In this document: piece after piece, positions 8,694 through 18,255 of the stretch
How positions within the stretch are numbered: the first letter of the stretch is position 1
Layout: each line of letters begins with the position of its first letter
Assembly (NCBI GenBank): GCA_023229425.1
Contig: JALNZG010000006.1
Location: 1 to 64,000 of the forward strand
Direction: 5' to 3'
DNA length: 64,000 nucleotides
Source: Ignavibacteriaceae bacterium
Lineage (GTDB): Bacteria; Bacteroidota; Ignavibacteria; Ignavibacteriales; Ignavibacteriaceae
Made by a program: the position numbers and the translations under genes
The notes under the pieces: generated by a model
Databases searched by the model: none
Seen by the model: the letters and a program-made list of their open reading frames with translations, nothing else
What the model was told of the DNA's origin: nothing

Positions 8694-8724
8694 ACACGGA
8701 TTACACGGATTAACACGGATTAAT
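8693..8724. repeat. Dispersed ACACGGATT repeat, copy 3
   Basis: GACACGGATT, ACACGGATT and AACACGGATTAAT stand in tandem directly after the cas1 stop. They are followed by ATCAGTGAAAATCCGAG, a partial inverted return. The repeat pushes cas2 about 85 bases away from cas1, where the two genes normally touch. Confidence 0.7.
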
Positions 8725-8778
8725 ATTTATCAGTGAAAATCCGAGAAAACAGTGTCTGTCTTTAATAAAGGAGTAAGT

Positions 8779-9042
8779 ATGTACACAATAATCGTTTATG
8801 ATGCTGCACCGAAAAGAGGGGCAAAGCTGTTGAAATTTCTCCGGCAGCATTTACTATGGGTTCAAAATTCAGTATTTGAAGGAGAAGTTACGGAAGCGGA
8901 ATTTGAGATAGTTAAAGCCGGAATTAAAGAAAGAATAAACAAGGAAAAAGACAGCATTCTTTACTATCAATTTGATTCGCAGAATTATACAACAAGAGGG
9001 GTGATAGGAGTAGAGAGAAATGAAACGGATTCTTTTATTTAA
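8779..9042 (+). CDS. cas2: CRISPR adaptation protein Cas2
   Basis: The 87-residue protein has the ferredoxin-like fold of Cas2: first strand MYTIIVYDA with D8, the helix RGAKLLKFLRQHLLWVQNSV, and a final strand YTTRGVIGVER. It is the structural bridge of the Cas1-Cas2 integrase. The start ATG at 8779 is fixed by AAAGGAG 5-6 bases upstream. A GTG at 8752 in frame would add nine residues but would lie upstream of that ribosome site. It is the last cas gene; the array leader begins directly after its stop. Confidence 0.93.
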   Translation: MYTIIVYDAAPKRGAKLLKFLRQHLLWVQNSVFEGEVTEAEFEIVKAGIKERINKEKDSILYYQFDSQNYTTRGVIGVERNETDSFI

Positions 9043-9158
9043 TTTGTGGAAATTAGAGTTTGTCGTCGAACCCCCGGCAATTTTGCGTTATTATAGGTTG
9101 ACGACGATAAAGCACATAAAAGCTTGGAATATAAACTAAAAAGGCAGTTATTCCGGCA
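9043..9158 (+). promoter_or_regulatory. CRISPR leader
   Basis: This 116-base non-coding stretch joins cas2 to the first repeat. It contains GTCGTCGAACCCCCGG (9062-9077) and a partly inverted TTGACGAC (9098-9105), which could form a short hairpin or a protein site; GTCGTCGACC-like motifs are familiar near type I leaders. The position beside cas2, with repeats ending ATTGAAAT downstream, implies that the array is transcribed rightwards and that the first spacer is the newest. No convincing promoter consensus was found. Confidence 0.65.
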
Positions 9159-12100
9159 GTTTTAATCGAACTATTGTAGAATTGAAATCTATAATTAGCA
9201 TAGTAACCAATGCCCGCAATTATTGTTTTAATCGAACTATTGTAGAATTGAAATTTCGCATTTGTTCTTCAGCAATACGGCGTTCATTTTGTTTTAATCG
9301 AACTATTGTAGAATTGAAATATATTCTGGGTTTTTCGTAAGCGTCAGTAGCCCGCGTTTTAATCGAACTATTGTAGAATTGAAATAAGGGAATGATTATC
9401 TAAAAGAGGAACTTGATTTGGTTTTAATCGAACTATTGTAGAATTGAAATAGAGCTTTGAATGCTTTAGCTTGTTCACCGGTCCCGTTTTAATCGAACTA
9501 TTGTAGAATTGAAATTTGCTCACACTATTAGTAATCTCACGTACTTCGAGTTTTAATCGAACTATTGTAGAATTGAAATCTAAGGTTATCGGGCGTTTGT
9601 ATAATGCAGCTTTTGGTTTTAATCGAACTATTGTAGAATTGAAATGTTAAAAGTGGAAAGTAGAAAGTAGAAAGTGGTTCCGTTTTAATCGAACTATTGT
9701 AGAATTGAAATAGCGTATGGTAGCTAACATCGCCGCCGCTTGCTACGGTTTTAATCGAACTATTGTAGAATTGAAATTCAATTCTCTCTTCTTCATGGAA
9801 TAAAGGTGTGCCAGTTTTAATCGAACTATTGTAGAATTGAAATTCGGTGCATTAGTTAATGCAGAGATCGCCGGAATGGTTTTAATCGAACTATTGTAGA
9901 ATTGAAATACAGACCAAAACTTTAACAAGGCAGCCGTCTTGTTCGTTTTAATCGAACTATTGTAGAATTGAAATAATCTTGCTACTTGGAGTTCGGAAGC
10001 GGTTGGACTTGTTTTAATCGAACTATTGTAGAATTGAAATCTTGAATTATGAAGCTGGTAGTAGTTGCTGAAAGAGTTTTAATCGAACTATTGTAGAATT
10101 GAAATTTAAGTGAAATAGCAGTACCCAAATCTGTAAACTGGGTTTTAATCGAACTATTGTAGAATTGAAATTTATATATATATGCTTCATCAACCGATAA
10201 CGGAACGTTTTAATCGAACTATTGTAGAATTGAAATTTGATCTAAAAACCTTCATCAGTTCATCGTTGGTAAAGTTTTAATCGAACTATTGTAGAATTGA
10301 AATCCAGACCGATAATTTGTCTAAAGTGGTACATTGTTCGTTTTAATCGAACTATTGTAGAATTGAAATTTCTTCAAAGGAAGGTTTTTCAACTTTTCCA
10401 TGTCGTTTTAATCGAACTATTGTAGAATTGAAATAAAAATATACGATTTAGAGAAAAGCAAGAAAGAGAAAGTTTTAATCGAACTATTGTAGAATTGAAA
10501 TACTCGCAGGATACATGTAACTCTTTGCGTAATAATGTTTTAATCGAACTATTGTAGAATTGAAATGTGGGTATATGATAACGTTAGTTAGTTGACGGTA
10601 TGGTTTTAATCGAACTATTGTAGAATTGAAATCTGCAATAAGTACTTGCTTATAATGTTATTAGGGTCGTTTTAATCGAACTATTGTAGAATTGAAATGT
10701 GGGTATATGATAACGTTAGTTAGTTGACGGTATGGTTTTAATCGAACTATTGTAGAATTGAAATGCGGAAATGGGCATAAGAGAAAGGGAGCGCATAGGG
10801 TTTTAATCGAACTATTGTAGAATTGAAATGAATACAGGCTGTTGTTTTCCAGATGGCAAAAAATAGTTTTAATCGAACTATTGTAGAATTGAAATGTTCA
10901 TCTCACGGCGGCGTTGATCATTGGATTTATCAGTTTTAATCGAACTATTGTAGAATTGAAATTCTTCATGGGTCAATTCCTTCCATCGGCAGATCAATGT
11001 TTTAATCGAACTATTGTAGAATTGAAATTGATTATTTATTCTTTTGTTCGTCGTAAATTATTTTGTTTTAATCGAACTATTGTAGAATTGAAATGTCGGC
11101 ATCTGTTTTGTACAAGCCGTCGCTCTTACGGTTTTAATCGAACTATTGTAGAATTGAAATGTAACAGCGGCAACAATACCGCCGCTAAGCATCATGTTTT
11201 AATCGAACTATTGTAGAATTGAAATGCGCGCGCCAAGTTGTAAACGGCGTTGAATATAACAAGTTTTAATCGAACTATTGTAGAATTGAAATGCGTGTTG
11301 ATGATTCTGATTGACCGCTAATATTATGGTTTTAATCGAACTATTGTAGAATTGAAATGTTTATCGAGAGGTTTTGAATCATCGTAATTTTCGAGTTTTA
11401 ATCGAACTATTGTAGAATTGAAATAACGTACTTAGAAGGGATTGAGATTTCGGATGAAGGTTTTAATCGAACTATTGTAGAATTGAAATGAGCAACGTTT
11501 TCGGTTAATACCGTTGACGAAATCAGTTTTAATCGAACTATTGTAGAATTGAAATTTACGATTGGATATTTATGAACTACGCAAAGCAAGGGTTTTAATC
11601 GAACTATTGTAGAATTGAAATAACTTAAACCTTTCGGGTGCATTTGTTGCACTTCCAGTTTTAATCGAACTATTGTAGAATTGAAATATTTCCCAAGTAA
11701 TGGAGATTGGATAAGGTATAAAGTTTTAATCGAACTATTGTAGAATTGAAATTAGGAATGTATAACATCACTTAGCTGTTGGTTGACCGTTTTAATCGAA
11801 CTATTGTAGAATTGAAATAAAACTTATTCAAATGTAACTAAGAAACTCTTTGAAGTTTTAATCGAACTATTGTAGAATTGAAATTAGTTCACCAGTCCTT
11901 TTTGATTGTTAATGATTAAGTTTTAATCGAACTATTGTAGAATTGAAATTCGCAACTGTTTTTTTACTCGGTTGGTTCGGACTATGTTTTAATCGAACTA
12001 TTGTAGAATTGAAATATATTCGTGACCTTCCGGCGTGTTGTTCCAAACAAAGGTTTTAATCGAACTATTGTAGAATTGAAATTGAAAAATCTAATAGTAG

Positions 12101-15100
12101 GTAAAAAACAATGCCCCGTTTTAATCGAACTATTGTAGAATTGAAATAATTCTTTTGCTTGTTTAATTGAGCTTTCCGAAATAGTTTTAATCGAACTATT
12201 GTAGAATTGAAATTTCGTTCATTTCTAAACAAGCGCGTTCATGTAACTGTTTTAATCGAACTATTGTAGAATTGAAATGTGTTTTTGCCTTATCATTGAG
12301 GAATATCACATCACGTTTTAATCGAACTATTGTAGAATTGAAATGTGTTTTTGCCTTATCATTGAGGAATATCACATCACGTTTTAATCGAACTATTGTA
12401 GAATTGAAATTTGTTTTATACCTTTCTTAAAAAATACGGTTATATGTTTTAATCGAACTATTGTAGAATTGAAATGCATTAATAACCGAAACTCCGAAGG
12501 ATTGTTGTTCAGTTTTAATCGAACTATTGTAGAATTGAAATGTTGAACCGATGTTGGAATTAATTGATTTAGAATTAGTTTTAATCGAACTATTGTAGAA
12601 TTGAAATCCTGGTAAAATCTTGTTTTTGTTGTTGCAAGTTTCAGTTTTAATCGAACTATTGTAGAATTGAAATTTTTTGCTTTTCTTCTAACTCTTCCTT
12701 CCGGTTCTGTTTTAATCGAACTATTGTAGAATTGAAATGTCGGTGACATCACTCACAAATGATGTTTAGTTTACGTTTTAATCGAACTATTGTAGAATTG
12801 AAATTATTATAGATTAAACATAAACAACGGAAGTAAAGAGTTTTAATCGAACTATTGTAGAATTGAAATTCCTTTCTTATTCTTGGGTAGCTCTATGAGC
12901 CCCTCGTTTTAATCGAACTATTGTAGAATTGAAATATCCCATACGGCGGATCAACCACAGCCAAGTCAAAAGTTTTAATCGAACTATTGTAGAATTGAAA
13001 TATCGCATCATCAAAGCCTTCCTTGCGTGCTGCTGCGTTTTAATCGAACTATTGTAGAATTGAAATGATTATATTGATACTTATTGCAAGCTATGATTAG
13101 TTCGTTTTAATCGAACTATTGTAGAATTGAAATCCCGTCTGCGCTCCAGGCATAAAGTTTGCCGTAGGGTTTTAATCGAACTATTGTAGAATTGAAATAT
13201 GCTTTATAATGGTTGTCTAATTGCATTTGTTTTCGTTTTAATCGAACTATTGTAGAATTGAAATAGTGATTCAAGTTCGATTTTAAGATCGTTGTATTGT
13301 GTTTTAATCGAACTATTGTAGAATTGAAATTCGCTTCGAGAAGTTGTTCGTTTTTTACTTTGCTCGTTTTAATCGAACTATTGTAGAATTGAAATATAAA
13401 CTTATTGCGTTGGTTATATCTAACGCCTCGTTTTAATCGAACTATTGTAGAATTGAAATGAAGATTTCTCTTCTTTATTAGCTTCGCACGTGCAGTTTTA
13501 ATCGAACTATTGTAGAATTGAAATATGCTTTATAATGGTTGTCTAATTGCATTTGTTTCCGTTTTAATCGAACTATTGTAGAATTGAAATTATTTTTCTG
13601 AAATAACAACAGTATCGGGCAATAATAGTTTTAATCGAACTATTGTAGAATTGAAATTTGATTGTACGGAGTACAAAACAAAGGAACAGATTAAGTTTTA
13701 ATCGAACTATTGTAGAATTGAAATGTAGAATCTACATTTAGCATCTTCAACCAATCCTTGTTTTAATCGAACTATTGTAGAATTGAAATATTGCTGTTTT
13801 ATCTCCCCATGTAGTCAAATATCGGGTTTTAATCGAACTATTGTAGAATTGAAATAAAGAATTGATTCAGTGACAGTTTCGATAATGCGTGTTTTAATCG
13901 AACTATTGTAGAATTGAAATCTGCGAAAAGTGAATAACCGGCAAAGTGTTTTCTAGTTTTAATCGAACTATTGTAGAATTGAAATTTAAGTAAAAAGACA
14001 TCACCAAGTTTGCTAATAGGGTTTTAATCGAACTATTGTAGAATTGAAATTACTTATTTAGTTTCATTCCTTGACCGGGCACATAAGTTTTAATCGAACT
14101 ATTGTAGAATTGAAATGTGTTTTTGCCTTATCATTGATGAATATCACAGCTAGTTTTAATCGAACTATTGTAGAATTGAAATTTGCTTCGCTGTTACTTT
14201 TCAGCATAAATTGGCGTTGTTTTAATCGAACTATTGTAGAATTGAAATTACAAATTATACCGTTAGAATCGTTTCGCCGGTTGCGTTTTAATCGAACTAT
14301 TGTAGAATTGAAATTAATTTTAGGCTTTCAGCCGTCTCTTTTCCTAAAACGTTTTAATCGAACTATTGTAGAATTGAAATATGACAAAAGAAAGTTATCG
14401 GGCTTGGGTTATCATAGTTTTAATCGAACTATTGTAGAATTGAAATACCAAAACGTTTTTTTTGTCATTCTCGAAATAGTGGGTTTTAATCGAACTATTG
14501 TAGAATTGAAATACTTGGTCAATAGTCAGGACTAACTATTTTAGGACAGTTTTAATCGAACTATTGTAGAATTGAAATCCTGTAACAGGTACCAGTACGA
14601 TGCAAACAATATAATGTTTTAATCGAACTATTGTAGAATTGAAATGTTATAAAAATCTGATTAACAAAATCGTTTACGAAGTTTTAATCGAACTATTGTA
14701 GAATTGAAATTTGCTTTGACAAATATCACAGCTATATGGACTGTACGTTTTAATCGAACTATTGTAGAATTGAAATACAGAAGAAAAGAGTTAAACAAAT
14801 ATTGTGAAAAAAGTTTTAATCGAACTATTGTAGAATTGAAATGAGGCAATGGAATTTATAAGCAAATTGCAAAAGGCGGTTTTAATCGAACTATTGTAGA
14901 ATTGAAATCTTCTTTCGGCTTGGAGTTCGGAAGCGGTCGGACTTGTTTTAATCGAACTATTGTAGAATTGAAATATCATTAATATCTTTTTTATCAAACT
15001 TTTTTACCGGTTTTAATCGAACTATTGTAGAATTGAAATGCAGTAGTATCTGTTCCACTTGTAAAAGTATTTAATGTTTTAATCGAACTATTGTAGAATT

Positions 15101-15433
15101 GAAATTAGCTACAAACCACTTCTTAAACGTGTTGATAAACTGTTTTAATCGAACTATTGTAGAATTGAAATAAGGGTTCAGCAATGCGTAATTTTATACC
15201 TTCCGGGTTTTAATCGAACTATTGTAGAATTGAAATCGGCGTGTCTCTACTTTAAGCATAAGAGATTACTTTGTTTTAATCGAACTATTGTAGAATTGAA
15301 ATTTGGAAGATTACCGGCGCCGGGAACAGCCACCGCGTGTTTTAATCGAACTATTGTAGAATTGAAATGTAAGTCGGGGTAACGTAATTGCGGCTTTGGT
15401 GATGTTTTAATCGAACTATTGTAGAATTGAAAT
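9159..15433 (+). CRISPR. CRISPR array, 96 repeats of 30 nt and 95 spacers
   Basis: The repeat begins GTTTTAATCGAACTATTG and ends TAGAATTGAAAT (30 nt). I counted 96 copies by hand from 9159 to 15404. All look identical, including the one farthest from the leader. Spacers are mostly 35-36 nt with a few of 37 nt. The repeat has no strong internal palindrome and gives an ATTGAAAT-type 5' handle, as in repeat families used by type I-B and related systems. Identical spacers: 10567-10602 with 10699-10734, and 12279-12314 with 12345-12380. Near-identical groups are listed in the findings. Apparent short proteins in this stretch are translations of the repeat and are not genes. Confidence 0.99.
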
Positions 15434-15445
15434 TAGTATAGAATA

Positions 15446-15496
15446 TATTCTTTCCATTTTGCGCAGTCCGCCGCGGCGGATTTTTACGAACTATCT
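15446..15496. repeat. Right copy of imperfect direct repeat bounding the CRISPR-Cas locus
   Basis: TATTCTTTCCATTTTGCGCAG, then the palindrome TCCGCCGCGGCGGA, then TTTTTACGAACTATCT. It matches 108-148 except for the palindromic insert and a few bases. It starts 13 bases after the last CRISPR repeat. Confidence 0.6.
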
Positions 15497-15569
15497 GATT
15501 CCCAATTCGTAATTAATTCTAATAACTTTGCACTTGTGAGGAATAATATCCAATTTTTCTTATACACGT

Positions 15570-15601
15570 ATTGACAAAGCAGTTAAATTATGTTAGGTTT
15601 G
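15570..15601 (+). promoter_or_regulatory. Bacteroidota-type promoter of the thr operon
   Basis: ATTGACA (from 15570) is followed, 20 nt after ATTG, by TAGGTTTG (15594-15601), which matches TAnnTTTG exactly. Transcription should start just before the leader peptide ATG at 15615. The same layout recurs upstream of the Met/Cys leader at 22408-22439. Confidence 0.7.
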
Positions 15602-15614
15602 CCATACTTAAAAT

Positions 15615-15692
15615 ATGAAAAATCAGAAATCAAATATTATCAACACCATGTGCACTGGCACCACAACACCACCGGACATCGGAAGTTGGTAA
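15615..15692 (+). CDS. thrL: thr operon leader peptide (25 residues)
   Basis: A short frame opens MKNQKSNIINTM and continues CTGTTTPPDIGSW. It holds five Thr and three Ile codons, with Met and Cys beside them (IINTMCTGTTT). Ile and Thr are the products of the pathway encoded downstream. Its final codons (GGAAGTTGG) pair with the left arm of the terminator. A ribosome stalled at the Thr codons would leave that segment free, and one that finishes would cover it. Function is inferred from this architecture. Confidence 0.85.
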   Translation: MKNQKSNIINTMCTGTTTPPDIGSW

Positions 15693-15750
15693 GCGCATAA
15701 TATTATTTAAATGTTAACAACCGACTTCCTCAAAAGAAGCCGGTTTTTTT
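15681..15750 (+). terminator. Attenuator: antiterminator/terminator of the thr operon
   Basis: The terminator arm ACCGACTTCC (15720-15729) pairs with GAAGCCGGT ahead of a run of nine T (15742-15752 region). The same arm is complementary over 10 bases (one G-U) to GGAAGTTGGT (15681-15690) at the end of the leader peptide. The two pairings exclude each other, which is the classical attenuator switch. The thrA ATG follows about 30 bases after the T-run. Confidence 0.85.
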
Positions 15751-15777
15751 TTGTGCATAATTAAATTTGGATAAAAA

Positions 15778-18234
15778 ATGAAAGTTCTAAAATTCGGAGG
15801 TTCGTCCGTTGCTTCGGCTGAACGGATAAAAAATGTAATTGAGATCATAAAGTTATCCCTTAAAAAGGAAAAGAATCTTGCGGTCGTTTTTTCGGCTTAT
15901 CAATCGGTAACTGATAAACTTGTAACAGCAAGCCATCTTGCCGCTGAAGGGAATGCGCTTTATTTAGATAATTTAAAGGAATTGGAAGACAGACATCTTA
16001 CAGTTGCAAAAGAATTAATTTCCGTAAGCAAACAAAGCGGTGTTATTGCAAACATAAAATTTCAATTAAACGAACTTGATGATATTCTCCACGGTGTTTT
16101 TTTAATTAAGGAATTGTCGCTGAAAACACTCGATTATATTTTAAGTTTTGGGGAACGGCTTTCGGCATATACCATCAGCGAATGTCTTAACGATAAAAAA
16201 ATTGCAAATAATTTTTTAGATACCCGCACGGTTATTAAAACGGATGCACAATTCGGAAATGCCCGCGTACTTTTTGATCTTACCAATAAAAATATTCAAA
16301 AGTATTTTGCCGCAAATAAAAAACTACAAATCGTTACCGGATTCGTAGCATCCACAATTGAAAATGAAACTACTACGTTAGGACGTGGCGGTTCGGACTA
16401 TACCGCCTCAATTTTAGGCGCTGCTCTCAACGCGAACGAAATTGAAATTTGGACGGATGTTGACGGTGTACTTACGGCAGATCCAAGAAAAGTTAAGAAT
16501 GCGTTTCCCGTAAAACATTTAACTTTTGACGAAGCGATGGAACTTTCACATTTCGGCGCAAAGGTAATTTATCCCCCAACAATGCAGCCTGCACATGCAA
16601 AAGGAATTCCTCTGCGTATAAAAAATACATTTAATCCTTCTGCAGAAGGAACGCTTATCAGCAAGAAAAAAATTGCAAATGATTTTCTGATAAAAGGAAT
16701 TTCTTCTATCGATGCTATCTCATTAGTACTGGTAGAAGGAAGTGGTATGGTTGGTGTTGCCGGTATTGCAGAAAGAATTTTTAGCGCATTGGCGAAAAAA
16801 CAAATTAACGTTATCCTTATTACCCAGGCTTCTTCCGAACATTCGATCTGTCTTGCAATCCCTCCGCGTGATAAAAAGAAAGCGAAAGAATCGATAGAGT
16901 ATGAATTCAAATTAGAATTGATTGAAAAAAAGATCAGTGAAGTTAAAGTTGAAAATGATTTTGCAATTATCGCTATCGTCGGAGAGAATATGCAGAAGAC
17001 TCCCGGCATTGCGGGACGTGTTTTTCAAGCTCTTGGCAAAAACGGAATTAACATCGCCGCGATTGCACAGGGTTCATCCGAGTTAAATATTTCCGTTGTA
17101 ATTTCTAAAAAAGATGAAGCAAAAGCGCTGAACGCTTTACACGAGGCTTTCTTTTTATCAAAGACCAAATCGCTCAATCTCTTTCTAGTAGGACCGGGAT
17201 TGATCGGAAAAACTTTTTTAACTCAACTGAAAAACCATCAACAAAAATTAGCGAATGAATTTTTCACTTCCGTGCATGTGTGCGGAATTATCAATACTAA
17301 AAAAATGCTTTTGCGCAATGAAGGTATTCCGCTCGATAAATGGGAGAAAGAACTATCTTCGTGTACCGAAACATCCGATTTGCAAAGATTCGTCAACACG
17401 ATGAAAGAATTCAATCTGCCGAATTCAATTTTTATTGACAGCACCGCAAGTGAGGAGGTCGTAAAATATTATTTGGATGTTCTCTCTTCTAATATTTCCA
17501 TCGTTACACCTAACAAAAGAGCAAACACAAGAACTTTCAGCTTTTATATGAAACTGCGGGAGACTGCTTCAAAACATAACGTTAAGTTTCTATATGAAAC
17601 AAACGTCGGCGCAAGTTTACCAATAATTGGAACGATAAATGATTTAGTAAGCACAGGAGATTCAATTACAAAAATTGAAGGGATTCTTTCCGGTACGTTG
17701 AGTTATATTTTTAATTCTTTTAAAGAAGGGAAAAAATTCAGCAAGGTTGTTCAAGAAGCAAGAGAAAGAGGTTATACCGAACCTGATCCGCGTGAAGATT
17801 TAAATGGAAAAGATGTTGCGAGAAAATTATTGATCCTGGCGCGTGAATGCGGATATCAAATGGAATTGCCCGATATCAAAGTAGAAAATTTAATTTTCCC
17901 GAAAGCGCAAAAAGTTAAAACGGTTCAGGAATTTTTTGGTGTCCTGAAAGAAAATGACGATGAGTTTGAAAAACTTCGTATGAAAGAAGAAAAGGATGGA
18001 AAAGTTTTACGCTATATTGCTAAATTAGAAAAAGGAAAAGCAGAGGTCTCTCTACAAGCAATTGACCGGAACCATCCGTTCTATTTTATGAGCGGAAGCG
18101 ATAACATTTTAGCGGTTCATACATTGAACTATGTTAATAGTCCACTTGTAATAAAAGGACCTGGAGCTGGAGCTGATGTTACAGCCGCGGGTGTCTTTGC
18201 TGATGTTCTTAGAATTTCAAATTATTTGAGTTAA
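15778..18234 (+). CDS. thrA: Bifunctional aspartate kinase / homoserine dehydrogenase
   Basis: The 818-residue protein catalyses the first and third steps from aspartate to threonine and methionine. The kinase domain opens with KFGGSSV (residues 5-11) and contains TLGRGGSDYTA and EIWTDVDGV. Two ACT-type regulatory segments follow (about 310-450, with SGMVGVAGIAERIF and GENMQKTPGIAGRVF). The dehydrogenase begins near residue 470 with a nucleotide-binding GPGLIGKTFL and later shows VGASLPIIGT, GILSGTLSYIFN and GPGAGADVTAAGVFADV. The length equals that of E. coli ThrA. ACT domains imply allosteric control by threonine. It is the first structural gene after the attenuator. Confidence 0.97.
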   Translation: MKVLKFGGSSVASAERIKNVIEIIKLSLKKEKNLAVVFSAYQSVTDKLVTASHLAAEGNALYLDNLKELEDRHLTVAKELISVSKQSGVIANIKFQLNELDDILHGVFLIKELSLKTLDYILSFGERLSAYTISECLNDKKIANNFLDTRTVIKTDAQFGNARVLFDLTNKNIQKYFAANKKLQIVTGFVASTIENETTTLGRGGSDYTASILGAALNANEIEIWTDVDGVLTADPRKVKNAFPVKHLTFDEAMELSHFGAKVIYPPTMQPAHAKGIPLRIKNTFNPSAEGTLISKKKIANDFLIKGISSIDAISLVLVEGSGMVGVAGIAERIFSALAKKQINVILITQASSEHSICLAIPPRDKKKAKESIEYEFKLELIEKKISEVKVENDFAIIAIVGENMQKTPGIAGRVFQALGKNGINIAAIAQGSSELNISVVISKKDEAKALNALHEAFFLSKTKSLNLFLVGPGLIGKTFLTQLKNHQQKLANEFFTSVHVCGIINTKKMLLRNEGIPLDKWEKELSSCTETSDLQRFVNTMKEFNLPNSIFIDSTASEEVVKYYLDVLSSNISIVTPNKRANTRTFSFYMKLRETASKHNVKFLYETNVGASLPIIGTINDLVSTGDSITKIEGILSGTLSYIFNSFKEGKKFSKVVQEARERGYTEPDPREDLNGKDVARKLLILARECGYQMELPDIKVENLIFPKAQKVKTVQEFFGVLKENDDEFEKLRMKEEKDGKVLRYIAKLEKGKAEVSLQAIDRNHPFYFMSGSDNILAVHTLNYVNSPLVIKGPGAGADVTAAGVFADVLRISNYLS

Positions 18235-18255
18235 GGAAAAATATATAGGGAAACT

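Noticed and set aside
12066..14152. Strong hairpin or RNA gene within the CRISPR array
   Set aside because: Apparent pairings come from AT-rich spacers and the repeated unit; no independent RNA signature was found.
9159..15433. Open frames with repeated FNRTIVELK or FNSTIVRLK units
   Set aside because: They are translations of the CRISPR repeat on either strand, not proteins.
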